Source of the DNA: an uncultured Pirellulales bacterium
Lineage (GTDB): Bacteria > Planctomycetota > Planctomycetia > Pirellulales > Thermoguttaceae
Assembly: GCA_938015445.1 (NCBI GenBank)
Contig: CALLPE010000009.1
Span: forward strand, 62,001 to 126,000
Direction of reading: 5' to 3'
DNA: 64,000 bases
The translations under genes were made by a program, and so were the position numbers. The first letter of the stretch is position 1. Each line of letters starts with the position of its first letter. The notes under the pieces were generated by a model. That model saw nothing but the letters and a program-made list of their open reading frames with translations, ran no database searches and was not told where the DNA came from. Positions 1 through 8,405 of the stretch are shown here, one piece after another.

Positions 1-1036
1 ATCCAATGCAAATGTACACATGTATACATCATTTATAGTGTACACTTGTATCGTATTATCGTCAAGCACGCAGCAAGGCTTAGCCAAAAATTGAGGAAGG
101 CTTTGCCGAAAAGCTGTCCATCGCCCAGCTATCACATCATGGCCGCGCCGGTGCACTGTTTTGGGCATCTATCCAAAACCGTGTTTGCCGGTCTTGACTG
201 CCGAAAAGCGAAATCCGGCAAAGTGGGTAATCCGAGGTGATTGCCGGCGGCACCAGCCCTGCTGTTTGGCACCCGAGGGGCATTCAGCCACAAGCGTCAC
301 CTCCGGGTTGCGAGCATATTAACAACAATGTTTCGTGGCAGCCGAGCACCTTCGGGCGGGTGAATGTGGGAGGACGATTGCCGGTCAGCGGGCCGGCTGC
401 GCCGGCATGGCGTGTGTAGACGGGCTGCTTTGCGGAGCCTGCGTATTCGGCGCAACCGGTGAAGCCGTTGTTATCGTTCTGACCGTTGCGATGCGACAAA
501 GATTCTAAAGTATCAAGCCCGCACCAATCGAAGCTAATAATCGGAAGGCAAATCCTGCCGCAGACAGATTGTAGTTGCGCGGTGGGTGGAACACAGGGGG
601 GATCTGCCGTAGAAGGTTTCGCCGGGGCGACCCGTGGCGACTCTCCACGACGGGTGGTCTGGTCGGCTCTCCCCGACCGTCTGTAACTGGCCGGGCAATC
701 GGGAATGTGCGTAATACGGGAGGGATTCGCTATAGGTTGGTAAGAACGCACCTTCTCTATTTTGCGGATTTTCTCTGGTTTCCGGTTGCCGGGATTGCCG
801 ATGTAATAATTGCGGCGCGGGTCAGAAGGAGCTGAACCACAGCCAGTTAGTACAGCGCGTTTTGGAACACCCCGACCCAGATGCCCGTTGGCTGCCGGCC
901 GCAAGCACGCCGGCCTGAAGGAACGAACAGCGGCCGAGCCGCAGCGGGCAAGGGGTGCGAAAATGTTTTGAGTCGCGGCCCAAACGTCGCCTCAAAACGC
1001 AACTTTGCACACGTTGAGATATTCGGAGAGCCTGCG
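1..1036. other. Gene-free left edge with short direct repeats and hairpins
   Basis: No reading frame here resembles a known family. A 206-codon minus-strand frame (284-904) is low-complexity and has no credible start. Visible structure: a 13-bp direct repeat at 13-25 and 39-51 (TGTACACATGTAT and TGTACACTTGTAT), a related pair at 75-90 and 97-112, and two adjacent small inverted repeats at 630-655 and 661-678. The stretch just before 1037 holds the ribosome binding site of the next gene. Confidence 0.5.
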
Positions 1037-1609
1037 ATGAAGGTCTTCACAACTGGTCAGGTCGCCAAAATCTGTAAGGTGGCCCCGCGCACCGTGAGTA
1101 AATGGTTCGACTCGGGCCGGCTGAAAGGCTATCGCATCCCCGGTTCCCAAGACCGCCGTATTCCCCGAGAGTACTTGATCAAGTTTCTCAAGGAACACGG
1201 GATGCCGTTGGGCGACCTGGAAGACGAAGCAATGGGCAAAGTGCTCATAGTCACCCAGGACCAAGTCCTGGTAGAGAACCTAAAGCGCGAATTGCCCATC
1301 GAAAAGTCTTTCAAGGTCGCCGCTGCCTCCAGCGGTTTCGACGCGGGGATCCAAGCCGAGAGTTTCCATCCCGACTGTATTATCGTCGATTTCTCCATCG
1401 GTCGCACTGAGGCCCTGCAAATCTGCCAGAACCTCCGTCGAAATAGCGAGTTCGCGGAGGTAATCTTGATCGCCCTGTTGCCCGACGACGGCAGCTCCTT
1501 GAGCTTCGACCGCTCGGCGATCAACGAGACTTTTAAGAAACCGTTCGACGTGGCCTTGCTGGCCGAGCGTCTCAAAACGCTCATCGGCGCCAAGAAGGAA
1601 CTGGTCTAA
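1037..1609 (+). CDS. HTH (MerR/excisionase-type) protein with receiver-like domain
   Basis: A 190-aa predicted cytoplasmic regulator. Residues 1-55 form a MerR/excisionase-type helix-turn-helix (TGQVAKICKVAPRTVSKW). Residues about 68-187 look like a CheY receiver fold, with the phosphoacceptor-position Asp at 118 (IIVDF) and the conserved Lys in KKPF (167-170). The acidic pair expected near the first strand is missing (IVTQD at 71-75), so phosphorylation may be weak or absent. The ATG at 1037 is preferred over an upstream in-frame start at 881 because it has GGAGAG six bases upstream and begins at the HTH. It is monocistronic, with an intrinsic terminator 60 bases downstream. The DNA target cannot be told from the sequence. 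Confidence 0.8.
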   Translation: MKVFTTGQVAKICKVAPRTVSKWFDSGRLKGYRIPGSQDRRIPREYLIKFLKEHGMPLGDLEDEAMGKVLIVTQDQVLVENLKRELPIEKSFKVAAASSGFDAGIQAESFHPDCIIVDFSIGRTEALQICQNLRRNSEFAEVILIALLPDDGSSLSFDRSAINETFKKPFDVALLAERLKTLIGAKKELV

Positions 1610-1669
1610 GTTCCCGCCGGCGCGATCAACGCCTGACAATCCAATTAAGCCATCGCCGTCTTACCTAAC

Positions 1670-1707
1670 CCGTCGCGGCCAGACCCCCGCGACGGATAAT
1701 TTTTTTC
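1670..1707 (+). terminator. Rho-independent terminator
   Basis: A perfect 9-bp GC-rich stem (CCGTCGCGG at 1670-1678 and CCGCGACGG at 1687-1695) with an 8-base loop, followed after three bases by an AT-rich run with seven consecutive T from 1700. It lies 60 bases beyond the HTH-receiver gene and is the cleanest intrinsic terminator in the window. Confidence 0.85.
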
Positions 1708-1922
1708 TTGAGCCCCGCCGCGCTTTTCAGCACACGCGTTGTCCGGCAAACCCCGTAGGCATCTCAAACGCTGCCACAACATAGCCACCAGCGCCAGCTA
1801 CCGCCTTTGGCTTGCGGCATCCAGTGTGAGCAGTGGGGCTTTCGGACTCCTTCGCCGCGCATTACCATGGCCGTTGTGGCATCCCCGGCGCGGTGTGTGA
1901 GACGGTGTCGGGTACGGTATCG

Positions 1923-1974
1923 GATATGCGCCGCATAAAGCGCAATTTGATATGCGCCGCATAAAGCGCATTTT
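1923..1974 (+). repeat. 26-bp tandem duplication directly upstream of dnaB
   Basis: Two adjacent 26-bp units (1923-1948 and 1949-1974) differ at one base. The second ends 18 bases before the dnaB start and 3 bases before its AGGAG. Each unit carries an inverted repeat, perfect in the second (ATGCGC at 1952-1957 and GCGCAT at 1966-1971). The placement fits an operator or a 5' leader hairpin, but no function is known. Confidence 0.8.
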
Positions 1975-1992
1975 CTCAGGAGCACGGATCGC

Positions 1993-3432
1993 ATGGCCAC
2001 TGCACAGCGTTTGGATAGTTCGCACGGTGCGCGGGTAACGTCGGAAATACTGGATCGAATGCCTCCGCAAAACCTGGAGGCCGAGCGGGCGGTGCTCGGC
2101 AGCCTGTTGCTCGACGCCAGGCTCTGCGACGAACTGGCCCTGATCCTCAAGCCCGACGACTTTTGTGCCGATTCGCACGCCAAGCTCTACGAACATATTC
2201 TGACGCTTTACGACAAATGTCGCCGCGTCGATTTGTTGCTTTTGGTCGAACAGCTTAAACAGGCCGAGGAGTTGGAGCTGGTCGGCGGACATGCCTATCT
2301 GGCCGAGTTGATGCAGTCGGTCCCCTACGCGTACAACGCGGTGTATTATGCGCGGATTGTGCGTAACAAAGCGATGCTGCGAGCGCTGATCGATGCTTGC
2401 ACTGCCAATCTGCGCGACGCTCACGACGAGTCCATCGAACCGGAAAAATTGCTCGACCTAGCCGAGCAACGAGTGTTCGCTGTCCGCGACGCCCGCAGCA
2501 ACGACCAGATCACCAGCGCACACGACCTGATGTTGCAGGCTTTTCAGCGGATCGATGCCCGGCTTCAAGGCGCGGAAGGTCACGGCATTCCCACGGGTTT
2601 CAAAGACGTGGACCGGCTTACCGGCGGGTTGCACGAGTCGGAGCTGGTAATATTGGCTGCCCGGCCAAGCATGGGTAAGACGGCTCTGGCCACCAACATT
2701 GCCGAGTATGTGACCATCGAGTGCAAGCTGCCCACGTTGCTGGTCAGCCTTGAGATGGCCAAGGCCGAGGTGGCCAACCGGCTGCTTTGCTCGCAGGGGA
2801 AGATCGACGCGCACAAGTTTCGGGCGGGCTACCTGTCGCAGGATGACCGCGACAAGCTGGCGGAGGCGTCGGCCAGGATCAGTCAAGCGCCGCTTTTCGT
2901 GGATGACACGCCCGCGCGGAGCGTCACCGAGATTGCCGCTTGTGCCCGGCGGCTGCGCAACCGCGAGAACTTGCGGCTGCTGATAATCGACTACTTGCAG
3001 CTCATCCAACCCGATAACCCCAAAGACCCCCGCCAGGAACAGGTGGCCAAAATCACCCGGCGGCTGAAGCACCTGGCCCGCGAGTTGCAAATTCCCGTGC
3101 TGTGCCTGGCGCAGTTGAATCGGCAGGTGGAGGCGGGCAAAGAGGGGCACCGGCCGAGGCTCAGCCACTTGCGCGAGTCGGGAGCCATCGAGCAAGACGC
3201 CGACGTGGTGCTGTTCATCCACCGCGAGGAAATGTATCACACCCGCGAGGAAGCCCGCGAAAAAGGTATCGCCGGCCAAGCCGATTTGATAATTGCCAAG
3301 CAGCGCAACGGGCAGGCCAACGTCGACGTGAAACTGACCTTTTTGGAAAAGTTCATGCGCTTCGAAGACGCTGCCCGGGAACAATATGGCGAGTTCCAAG
3401 CCTACGACGACCCCATGGCCGAACCCTTCTGA
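1993..3432 (+). CDS. dnaB: Replicative DNA helicase DnaB
   Basis: Hexameric 5'-3' helicase that opens the replication fork and contacts primase. The length, 479 aa, is normal for the family. The N-terminal DnaB domain (about 20-125, PPQNLEAERAVLGSLL) is followed by the RecA-like motor domain: Walker A RPSMGKT at 224-230 (Lys 229), Walker B LLIIDY with Asp 333, and the LSHLRESGAIEQDADVV region near 395-410 typical of DnaB. No intein is present, although inteins are common at this Walker A site. Start: ATG at 1993 with AGGAG at 1978-1982. It stands alone behind a tandem repeat, with no ssb, rplI or priA nearby. Confidence 0.97.
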   Translation: MATAQRLDSSHGARVTSEILDRMPPQNLEAERAVLGSLLLDARLCDELALILKPDDFCADSHAKLYEHILTLYDKCRRVDLLLLVEQLKQAEELELVGGHAYLAELMQSVPYAYNAVYYARIVRNKAMLRALIDACTANLRDAHDESIEPEKLLDLAEQRVFAVRDARSNDQITSAHDLMLQAFQRIDARLQGAEGHGIPTGFKDVDRLTGGLHESELVILAARPSMGKTALATNIAEYVTIECKLPTLLVSLEMAKAEVANRLLCSQGKIDAHKFRAGYLSQDDRDKLAEASARISQAPLFVDDTPARSVTEIAACARRLRNRENLRLLIIDYLQLIQPDNPKDPRQEQVAKITRRLKHLARELQIPVLCLAQLNRQVEAGKEGHRPRLSHLRESGAIEQDADVVLFIHREEMYHTREEAREKGIAGQADLIIAKQRNGQANVDVKLTFLEKFMRFEDAAREQYGEFQAYDDPMAEPF

Positions 3433-3557
3433 TGACCGCCTAGCGCCATGGCGCCTTGGGCTTTGGTGCTTCTGAGCCAAACATGGCTGTAATACTTGTC
3501 AAAGCCACAGGGCCGCTATAGACTTCAGCATTATTTACCCTACTGGATGCCATTTGC

Positions 3558-4235
3558 ATGAGCGCTTCGTTCGATTATTCGCCCCCTCGGCAATCTAAAC
3601 CAAGCACCGCGCCATGCTGTTGCGGATGCATCATGGCGGTGGCAGTGCTTGCGGTGGCAGCCGGGTTGGCCATCCAGGCGGGGGTGGGATTTCAACGATT
3701 TTTGGATTGGGTGCGGGCGCACGCCTTCCAGCAACATGCGGCTGTAGGAAAGCAACTGGACCGCACCGCTTTGTTGAAGCTGGAACCGCTGACCGGGGCT
3801 GCTGCCCCGTTGGATGACGAAGACGTCAATAATCGTGTGCTGCTAATCAATTTTTGGGGAACATGGTGCCCGCCTTGCCTGGTCGAGCTTCCGCACATAG
3901 CCGAACTGGAGCGCAAGTACCGGCACGATCCGCGCGTGCGCGTTCTGGCGGTATCCTGTGCCGCGGGCCTTGGCCCTGGAATGGGTGAGGATATTGAAAA
4001 GCTCAAGGAGGAAACCGAAGCCACGCTGGCCGATCGCAAGTTGGACCTGCCCACTTATGCCGACCCGCGACACAGCGTCCGTACAGCGGTGGACGCCGTG
4101 GCCGGCTTCGAGGGATATCCGACCACGTTGATACTCGACCGCCAGGGTGTCATCCGGGGTATGTGGGTGGGTTACACGCCGGGAGCGGAGCGGCAAATGC
4201 AACGCTTGATCGAGCAATTGCTGGCCGAACATTAG
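3558..4235 (+). CDS. Membrane-anchored TlpA/ResA-like thioredoxin
   Basis: A 225-aa redoxin. A Cys-rich N-terminus (CCCGC at 20-24) leads into one transmembrane segment (about 25-45), which should anchor the domain outside the cytoplasmic membrane. The thioredoxin-like domain (about 75-220) has the active site WCPPC (Cys 104, Cys 107) and the conserved cis-Pro region (GYPTTLILDRQG). The TlpA/ResA family reduces disulfides in exported proteins, for example during cytochrome c maturation; the substrate here is unknown. It lies 125 bases after dnaB and upstream of lutA and is probably independent of both. The unusual feature is the four-cysteine cluster just before the membrane segment. Confidence 0.85.
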   Translation: MSASFDYSPPRQSKPSTAPCCCGCIMAVAVLAVAAGLAIQAGVGFQRFLDWVRAHAFQQHAAVGKQLDRTALLKLEPLTGAAAPLDDEDVNNRVLLINFWGTWCPPCLVELPHIAELERKYRHDPRVRVLAVSCAAGLGPGMGEDIEKLKEETEATLADRKLDLPTYADPRHSVRTAVDAVAGFEGYPTTLILDRQGVIRGMWVGYTPGAERQMQRLIEQLLAEH

Positions 4236-4370
4236 GCCGGTGCACAGCTTGGCGGCGACGATGGCCCGATCGGCACCAGCCTTCCCGTGAAATGGACAGA
4301 AGCCACTCGGCGCCGCCAAACAGAGCTGCGAAAACTGCCGTTGGTGATTGCATCGGGGAAGTTAAATACT

Positions 4371-5147
4371 ATGCGTTCGAGCGGTTGGCCGCATGCACCA
4401 CGCGAAGACTCGCCCCCCTACCAGCGCGGCCAGACCGTCGCCCTGTTCATCCCCTGTTACGTCGATCAGTTCTATCCGCAGGTGGCGATGGCCACCGCCA
4501 AACTGCTGCGGCGCCAAGGTGTGCCAGTCGTGTTTCCGCAGGAGCAAACCTGTTGTGGGCAGCCGGCGTTCAATTCCGGTTATTGGGACCAGGCTCGCCG
4601 GGTGATACACCATTTCTGCCGCGTGTTCCGCGATTATCGGTGGATCGTTTGCCCGTCCGGTTCGTGTACTGCCATGTGCCGGGTGTTCTTCGAGCATGTC
4701 GATGCCCGGCAAGAGATCGTTAGCGTGGGCCGGCGGGTGTTCGAGCTGACCGAGTTTTTAGTGGACATCCTGAGCGTGACCGACACCGGGGCCACGTTTC
4801 CCCACAAGGTCACCCTGCACAGCGGCTGCCATGGCCGCCGCGAACTAGGATTGCTCGAAGCGCCGCTGACGCTGCTGCGAAACGTACGCGGAATGACTTA
4901 CTGCGAATTGCCAAACATCGAAGAATGCTGCGGGTTCGGGGGCACCTTTAGCGTGAAGATGCCGGGCGTTTCGCTGGCGATGGGGCGGAAAAAGGCCGAC
5001 AACATCGTACGCAGCGGCGCCGAGGTGGTTGTTTCCAACGACGTCAGTTGCCTGATGCACATCGGTGGCATCTTGCAGCGCAATCCGGCTACCCGGCACA
5101 TCCGCACCATGCATATTGCCGAAGTGCTAGTTGCCGGAGTGGATTGA
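4371..5147 (+). CDS. lutA: LutA-like (Fe-S)-binding subunit of lactate oxidation complex
   Basis: A 258-aa CCG-domain protein. Two Cys-rich modules are visible: QTCCGQPAFNSGYW in the N-terminal half and SGCHG...EECCGFGGTF in the C-terminal half, as in LutA/GlpC-type proteins that bind iron-sulfur clusters. With LutB and LutC, members of this family oxidise L-lactate to pyruvate. The ATG at 4371 is chosen over the in-frame ATG at 4287 because GGGGAA lies about ten bases upstream and the earlier 28 residues are not family-like. It is followed, after 176 bases, by lutB-lutC on the same strand. Confidence 0.88.
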   Translation: MRSSGWPHAPREDSPPYQRGQTVALFIPCYVDQFYPQVAMATAKLLRRQGVPVVFPQEQTCCGQPAFNSGYWDQARRVIHHFCRVFRDYRWIVCPSGSCTAMCRVFFEHVDARQEIVSVGRRVFELTEFLVDILSVTDTGATFPHKVTLHSGCHGRRELGLLEAPLTLLRNVRGMTYCELPNIEECCGFGGTFSVKMPGVSLAMGRKKADNIVRSGAEVVVSNDVSCLMHIGGILQRNPATRHIRTMHIAEVLVAGVD

Positions 5148-5323
5148 GCCGTACCAATTCGGCAGTGTACCACAATTTAGCCGCCGGGTGTTGAGGACAT
5201 CGAGGTGTTGGCGTAGACCATGGGGTGGGCCGGATACGAGGAGCGGTGCCGGGTCGCTCAGCGACAGAGGCTGCGACGGAAGACGAAAAATTGCGCCTGT
5301 GTGGGAGTGAAGGCCGATAAGTC

Positions 5324-6730
5324 ATGTCCGAGCATATCCAGCACCTAAGCGGCGCAAAATTCCACGCCCAAGAAACCAAAGGGCTTTACGAGCCGGTTGC
5401 GCCGCCGGCCTTGGGTGCTACCGCCGAGCGCTCGAGCAAACACAATATCGCCGAAGCAGCCAAGATCCCTTACTTTCAGCAATGGCGCGAGGCGGCACAC
5501 CAGATCAAACGGTATGCCATTTCCAACCTCGACAAGCTCTTAGTGCAGTTCGAGCGCAACCTTTCGGCCAAAGGCGTAACGGTTTTGTGGGCCGAAGATG
5601 CCGCTGAGGCCAACCGGTTGGTGCTGGAGATCGCCCGAGAGCACAAAGTCCGCTCGGTGGTCAAATCGAAGTCGATGCTCAGCGAGGAACTGGAACTCAA
5701 CCAGGTTTTGTCCGATGCGGGCATCGAGCCGGTGGAGACCGACTTGGGCGAGTACATCGTGCAATTGGCTGGTCAACGCCCGGTACACATCGTCACCCCG
5801 GCCATTCACATGTCGGCCGAAGACGTGGGCCGGTTGTTTGCTGCACGGCTGGGCGAGCCGTTCACCGCCGAACACGAGCAGCTTACCGACATCGCCCGCC
5901 GCCACTTGCGCCAGCGGTACCTCGAGGCCGATATGGGCATATCTGGTTGCAACTTCGGCATAGCCGACACGGGGACGATAGTGATCGTGGAGAACGAGGG
6001 AAACGCGGGCCTATCGACGGCTACGCCTCCGGTCCACTTGGTGATGATGGGCATCGAGAAGATTCTGCCCAGCATCACTTACCTGCCGGTGTTCCTGAAC
6101 CTTTTGGCGCGCAGCGGCACAGGTCAGAAGCTTACCACATATACCCACTTGATCCACGGTCCGGCGCCAGGACGAAGGATGTACGTGTTGCTGCTGGATA
6201 ACGGGCGCACCAATGTGCTGGCCGATATGGCGGCGTTGGCGGCGCTGTTCTGTATCCGCTGCGGCGCGTGTTTGAACGCTTGTCCGGTGTACCGCTGCGC
6301 GGGGGGGTGGGCATACGGCTGGGTCTATCCCGGCCCGATCGGAGCAATCCTCACGCCGCACTTGGTCGGCCTGAAGCAGGCGGGAATATTGCCGTTCGCC
6401 AGCTCGCTGTGCGGGGCGTGCGGCGAGGTCTGCCCTGTGAAAATCGACATCCCCCACCAGTTGGTTCACATGCGTCACCGGGCCGTCAGCGAGCCGTCGC
6501 CGGCCCGCAGCCTGACCGAGCAGTTTACCTGGATGCTATGGTCGTGGTTTATGTGCGGGCCGAGACGATACCGGCTAGCGATGTGGGCGGTGCGGCTGGG
6601 CGTACGCCTGGCCGCTTGGCTGCCCTGGCATCCGGGGAAGTTGGGGGCGTGGACTCGAGGACGGCAGTTGCCGCGTCCGCCGAAAGCCGCCTTCCGCCGT
6701 TTGTGGAGACAAGTGGAGAGCGATGAATAG
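5324..6730 (+). CDS. lutB: LutB iron-sulfur protein, lactate oxidation
   Basis: A 468-aa LutB-type protein. The N-terminal DUF162/LUD domain (about 60-290) is followed by a ferredoxin-like segment with two 4Fe-4S motifs: C310-I-R-C313-x2-C316-x3-C320-P and C363-x2-C366-x3-C370-P. In Bacillus LutB works with LutA and LutC in the cytoplasm to convert L-lactate to pyruvate. GGAG and GAAGG lie 12-20 bases before the ATG. The stop overlaps the lutC start by 8 bases, indicating translational coupling. Length is usual for the family. Confidence 0.93.
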   Translation: MSEHIQHLSGAKFHAQETKGLYEPVAPPALGATAERSSKHNIAEAAKIPYFQQWREAAHQIKRYAISNLDKLLVQFERNLSAKGVTVLWAEDAAEANRLVLEIAREHKVRSVVKSKSMLSEELELNQVLSDAGIEPVETDLGEYIVQLAGQRPVHIVTPAIHMSAEDVGRLFAARLGEPFTAEHEQLTDIARRHLRQRYLEADMGISGCNFGIADTGTIVIVENEGNAGLSTATPPVHLVMMGIEKILPSITYLPVFLNLLARSGTGQKLTTYTHLIHGPAPGRRMYVLLLDNGRTNVLADMAALAALFCIRCGACLNACPVYRCAGGWAYGWVYPGPIGAILTPHLVGLKQAGILPFASSLCGACGEVCPVKIDIPHQLVHMRHRAVSEPSPARSLTEQFTWMLWSWFMCGPRRYRLAMWAVRLGVRLAAWLPWHPGKLGAWTRGRQLPRPPKAAFRRLWRQVESDE

Positions 6731-7409
6731 CACCGCGATGAATAGCCGCGAAAAGATTTTGCAGCGCATCCGCAGTAGTTTGGCACAGCCTCGGCCGGCG
6801 GGCAACCTCTTATTCGAGCCCCCCGCGGTTTGCGAAGTATGGCCTCGCAGCAATCCGTCGGTGATAGAACTGGCAGCGCGTTTCGAAAACGAGTTGGCGG
6901 CGGTGCACGGCCAGACCATCCGCTGCCCCACAGTAGCGGACGCTGCTAACAAGTTGAACGACTTGGTGCGCTCTGCCGGTTGGCACACTCTGGGAGCGAT
7001 CGACTCGCGGCTGGCTAGGCAAGTCGGCGCTGCTTTGCCGGCCGAGGCGCTGACATGGGTGGCCGACGATTGGTCTGCACAGCAGATTGCCGCTTTGCCC
7101 GTCGGATTACTGACAGCCCAGTTGCTGCTGGCCGATACCGGAAGCTGCGTCATCGGTTGTCCGACGGCTGCTGCGCGGCTAATGTGCTATCTGCCGCCAG
7201 CGTGCATCGTAGTTGCCGAAGCCGAGCAATTGCGCGAGCACATGCCGGCGGGCTGGGCCGAGATTTCGGCAGCCTGCGCCGACCGCGACTCGCGGGGCGA
7301 ATGGGTAATTGTGACCGGCCCCAGCCGCACCGCCGACATCGAAAAGATATTGATCTTGGGCGTACACGGGCCGAGGCGACTGGTGGTGCTGCTAATTGGC
7401 TTGCCGTAA
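6723..7409 (+). CDS. lutC: LutC / LUD domain protein, lactate utilization
   Basis: A 228-aa LUD-domain protein, the third member of the lactate utilization cluster. The family signature near the middle is ADTGSCVIGCP, where most relatives have DTGS(I/L)V. The C-terminal end (VTGPSRTADIEKILILGVHGP) is the highly conserved LutC/YkgG tail. The start at 6723 overlaps the lutB stop by 8 bases; a second in-frame ATG at 6738 is possible. Production with LutB is therefore likely coupled. No lactate permease or LldR-type regulator is in the window. Confidence 0.92.
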   Translation: MNSTAMNSREKILQRIRSSLAQPRPAGNLLFEPPAVCEVWPRSNPSVIELAARFENELAAVHGQTIRCPTVADAANKLNDLVRSAGWHTLGAIDSRLARQVGAALPAEALTWVADDWSAQQIAALPVGLLTAQLLLADTGSCVIGCPTAAARLMCYLPPACIVVAEAEQLREHMPAGWAEISAACADRDSRGEWVIVTGPSRTADIEKILILGVHGPRRLVVLLIGLP

Positions 7410-7505
7410 TAGGAATTATTGTGCGATAATCCATTCGTCTGCCGCGTGTTAACTGCCGCCCCGGTTGTTTTAGACCGCGGCTCGGTCGGCTGTCCGGGTT
7501 CTGTA

Positions 7506-7928
7506 ATGGCTATTGCCTGTTTTACGATGGCTATTGCCTGCCCGCGATGCGGGACTGGGTTTGACGTGACACTTTTTCAGTTCGGCCGCTGCGTCCGTTG
7601 CGACTGCGGGGCCTGGGTCGATCTGAGAAGCGGGCATACCGCTGCGGATCGTTTTTCGCAAGGGGAGCTGGTCATGGCAGAAATCGAAATTGGTAAGGTG
7701 ACGCACTATTTCGGAAAGATCGGGGTGGCGGCCATCGAGATTACCAACGGGACGTTGTCGGTCGGCGACACGATTCACATCAAGGGCCACACTAGCGACT
7801 TCGTCCAGACGGTCGAGTCGATGCAGTTGGACAACCAGCCGGTGCAGCAGGCGACCGTTGGCCAATCGGTAGGCATCAAGACCGTCGAGCACGCCCGAGT
7901 ACACGACGTGGTCTACAAAGTTCAATAA
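7506..7928 (+). CDS. Zinc-ribbon plus EF-Tu domain-2-like small protein
   Basis: An in-frame combination of two modules in 140 aa. An N-terminal zinc ribbon (CPRCG...CVRCDCG within about 12-40) is followed by a beta-barrel resembling domain 2 of translation elongation factors (MAEIEIGKVTHYF to the end). It has no GTPase domain. The start is uncertain. A 21-bp duplication gives two equivalent ATGs (7506, 7527) without good ribosome sites, whereas the ATG at 7674 has a strong AGGGGAG (7661-7667) and would give only the 84-aa barrel. Both products could be made. Small EF-Tu-like barrels of this sort are known as uncharacterised proteins; the ribbon fusion is the odd part. Confidence 0.65.
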   Translation: MAIACFTMAIACPRCGTGFDVTLFQFGRCVRCDCGAWVDLRSGHTAADRFSQGELVMAEIEIGKVTHYFGKIGVAAIEITNGTLSVGDTIHIKGHTSDFVQTVESMQLDNQPVQQATVGQSVGIKTVEHARVHDVVYKVQ

Positions 7929-8405
7929 CTAAATAGCTATAGTTATATATAGCCGACGGTGTTAAGTAGCTGAGTGCACAAGTTTCTAGTTTTCAGTTTT
8001 CGCAGATGGCAAAAAGCCTTCACCTTCAACTTCAGGGCACTAGACCATGTAAAAGAAGTTTGAAGTTCGGTCGCCGCACACCCTCATACATGCTGGAATT
8101 GTTTTGGATTCGTCTGACTACAGGTGGGAAACTCCGCGCCGGACGCTGGTAACATACCCAGCCAACGGTTTCGCCGGGGCTTGCCCAGGCCGCACGATTT
8201 TTTTGCGAAAGTTTTTCGGCCTTTGGGCAACAATTTCATGGCGTGCGTCGTCTAAAATTGTTGACGCGGCTATCCCTGACGCGGCTATGATAGGTACGGC
8301 GCAGGTGTCGCATGCTGATTCACTTATGGTCCGCCAGGGATACAGTGAGTGTTAGGGTTTCGATGGGCTTAATGCAGTTTTTTGCAAGATGTGGAGGACT
8401 TGGCT
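7929..8405. other. Spacer with a small direct repeat
   Basis: No gene supported; an 83-codon frame at 8104-8355 lacks any family resemblance. A 12-bp direct repeat TGACGCGGCTAT occurs at 8262-8273 and 8277-8288. TTGACG at 8261 followed 19 bases later by TATGAT (8286-8291) could be a weak sigma-70 promoter for the next gene. GGAGG at 8393-8397 is that gene's ribosome site. Confidence 0.4.

Larger units (their letters stand above)
1610..1992. other. Spacer: terminator and dnaB upstream region
   Basis: A 383-base spacer between the HTH-receiver gene and dnaB. It holds the intrinsic terminator at 1670-1707 and the 26-bp tandem repeat at 1923-1974, listed separately. The middle (about 1710-1920) shows no gene or obvious motif. 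Confidence 0.6.

Noticed and set aside
284-904. A 206-codon minus-strand frame in the left edge
   Set aside because: Composition is unlike the real genes here, with no start signal and no recognisable domain.
3443-3454. GCGCCATGGCGC palindrome after dnaB as a terminator
   Set aside because: A perfect palindrome but with no loop or T-run; not a convincing terminator.
2458-3480. A 340-codon minus-strand frame over dnaB
   Set aside because: Antisense of a conserved gene in GC-rich DNA; no family resemblance.
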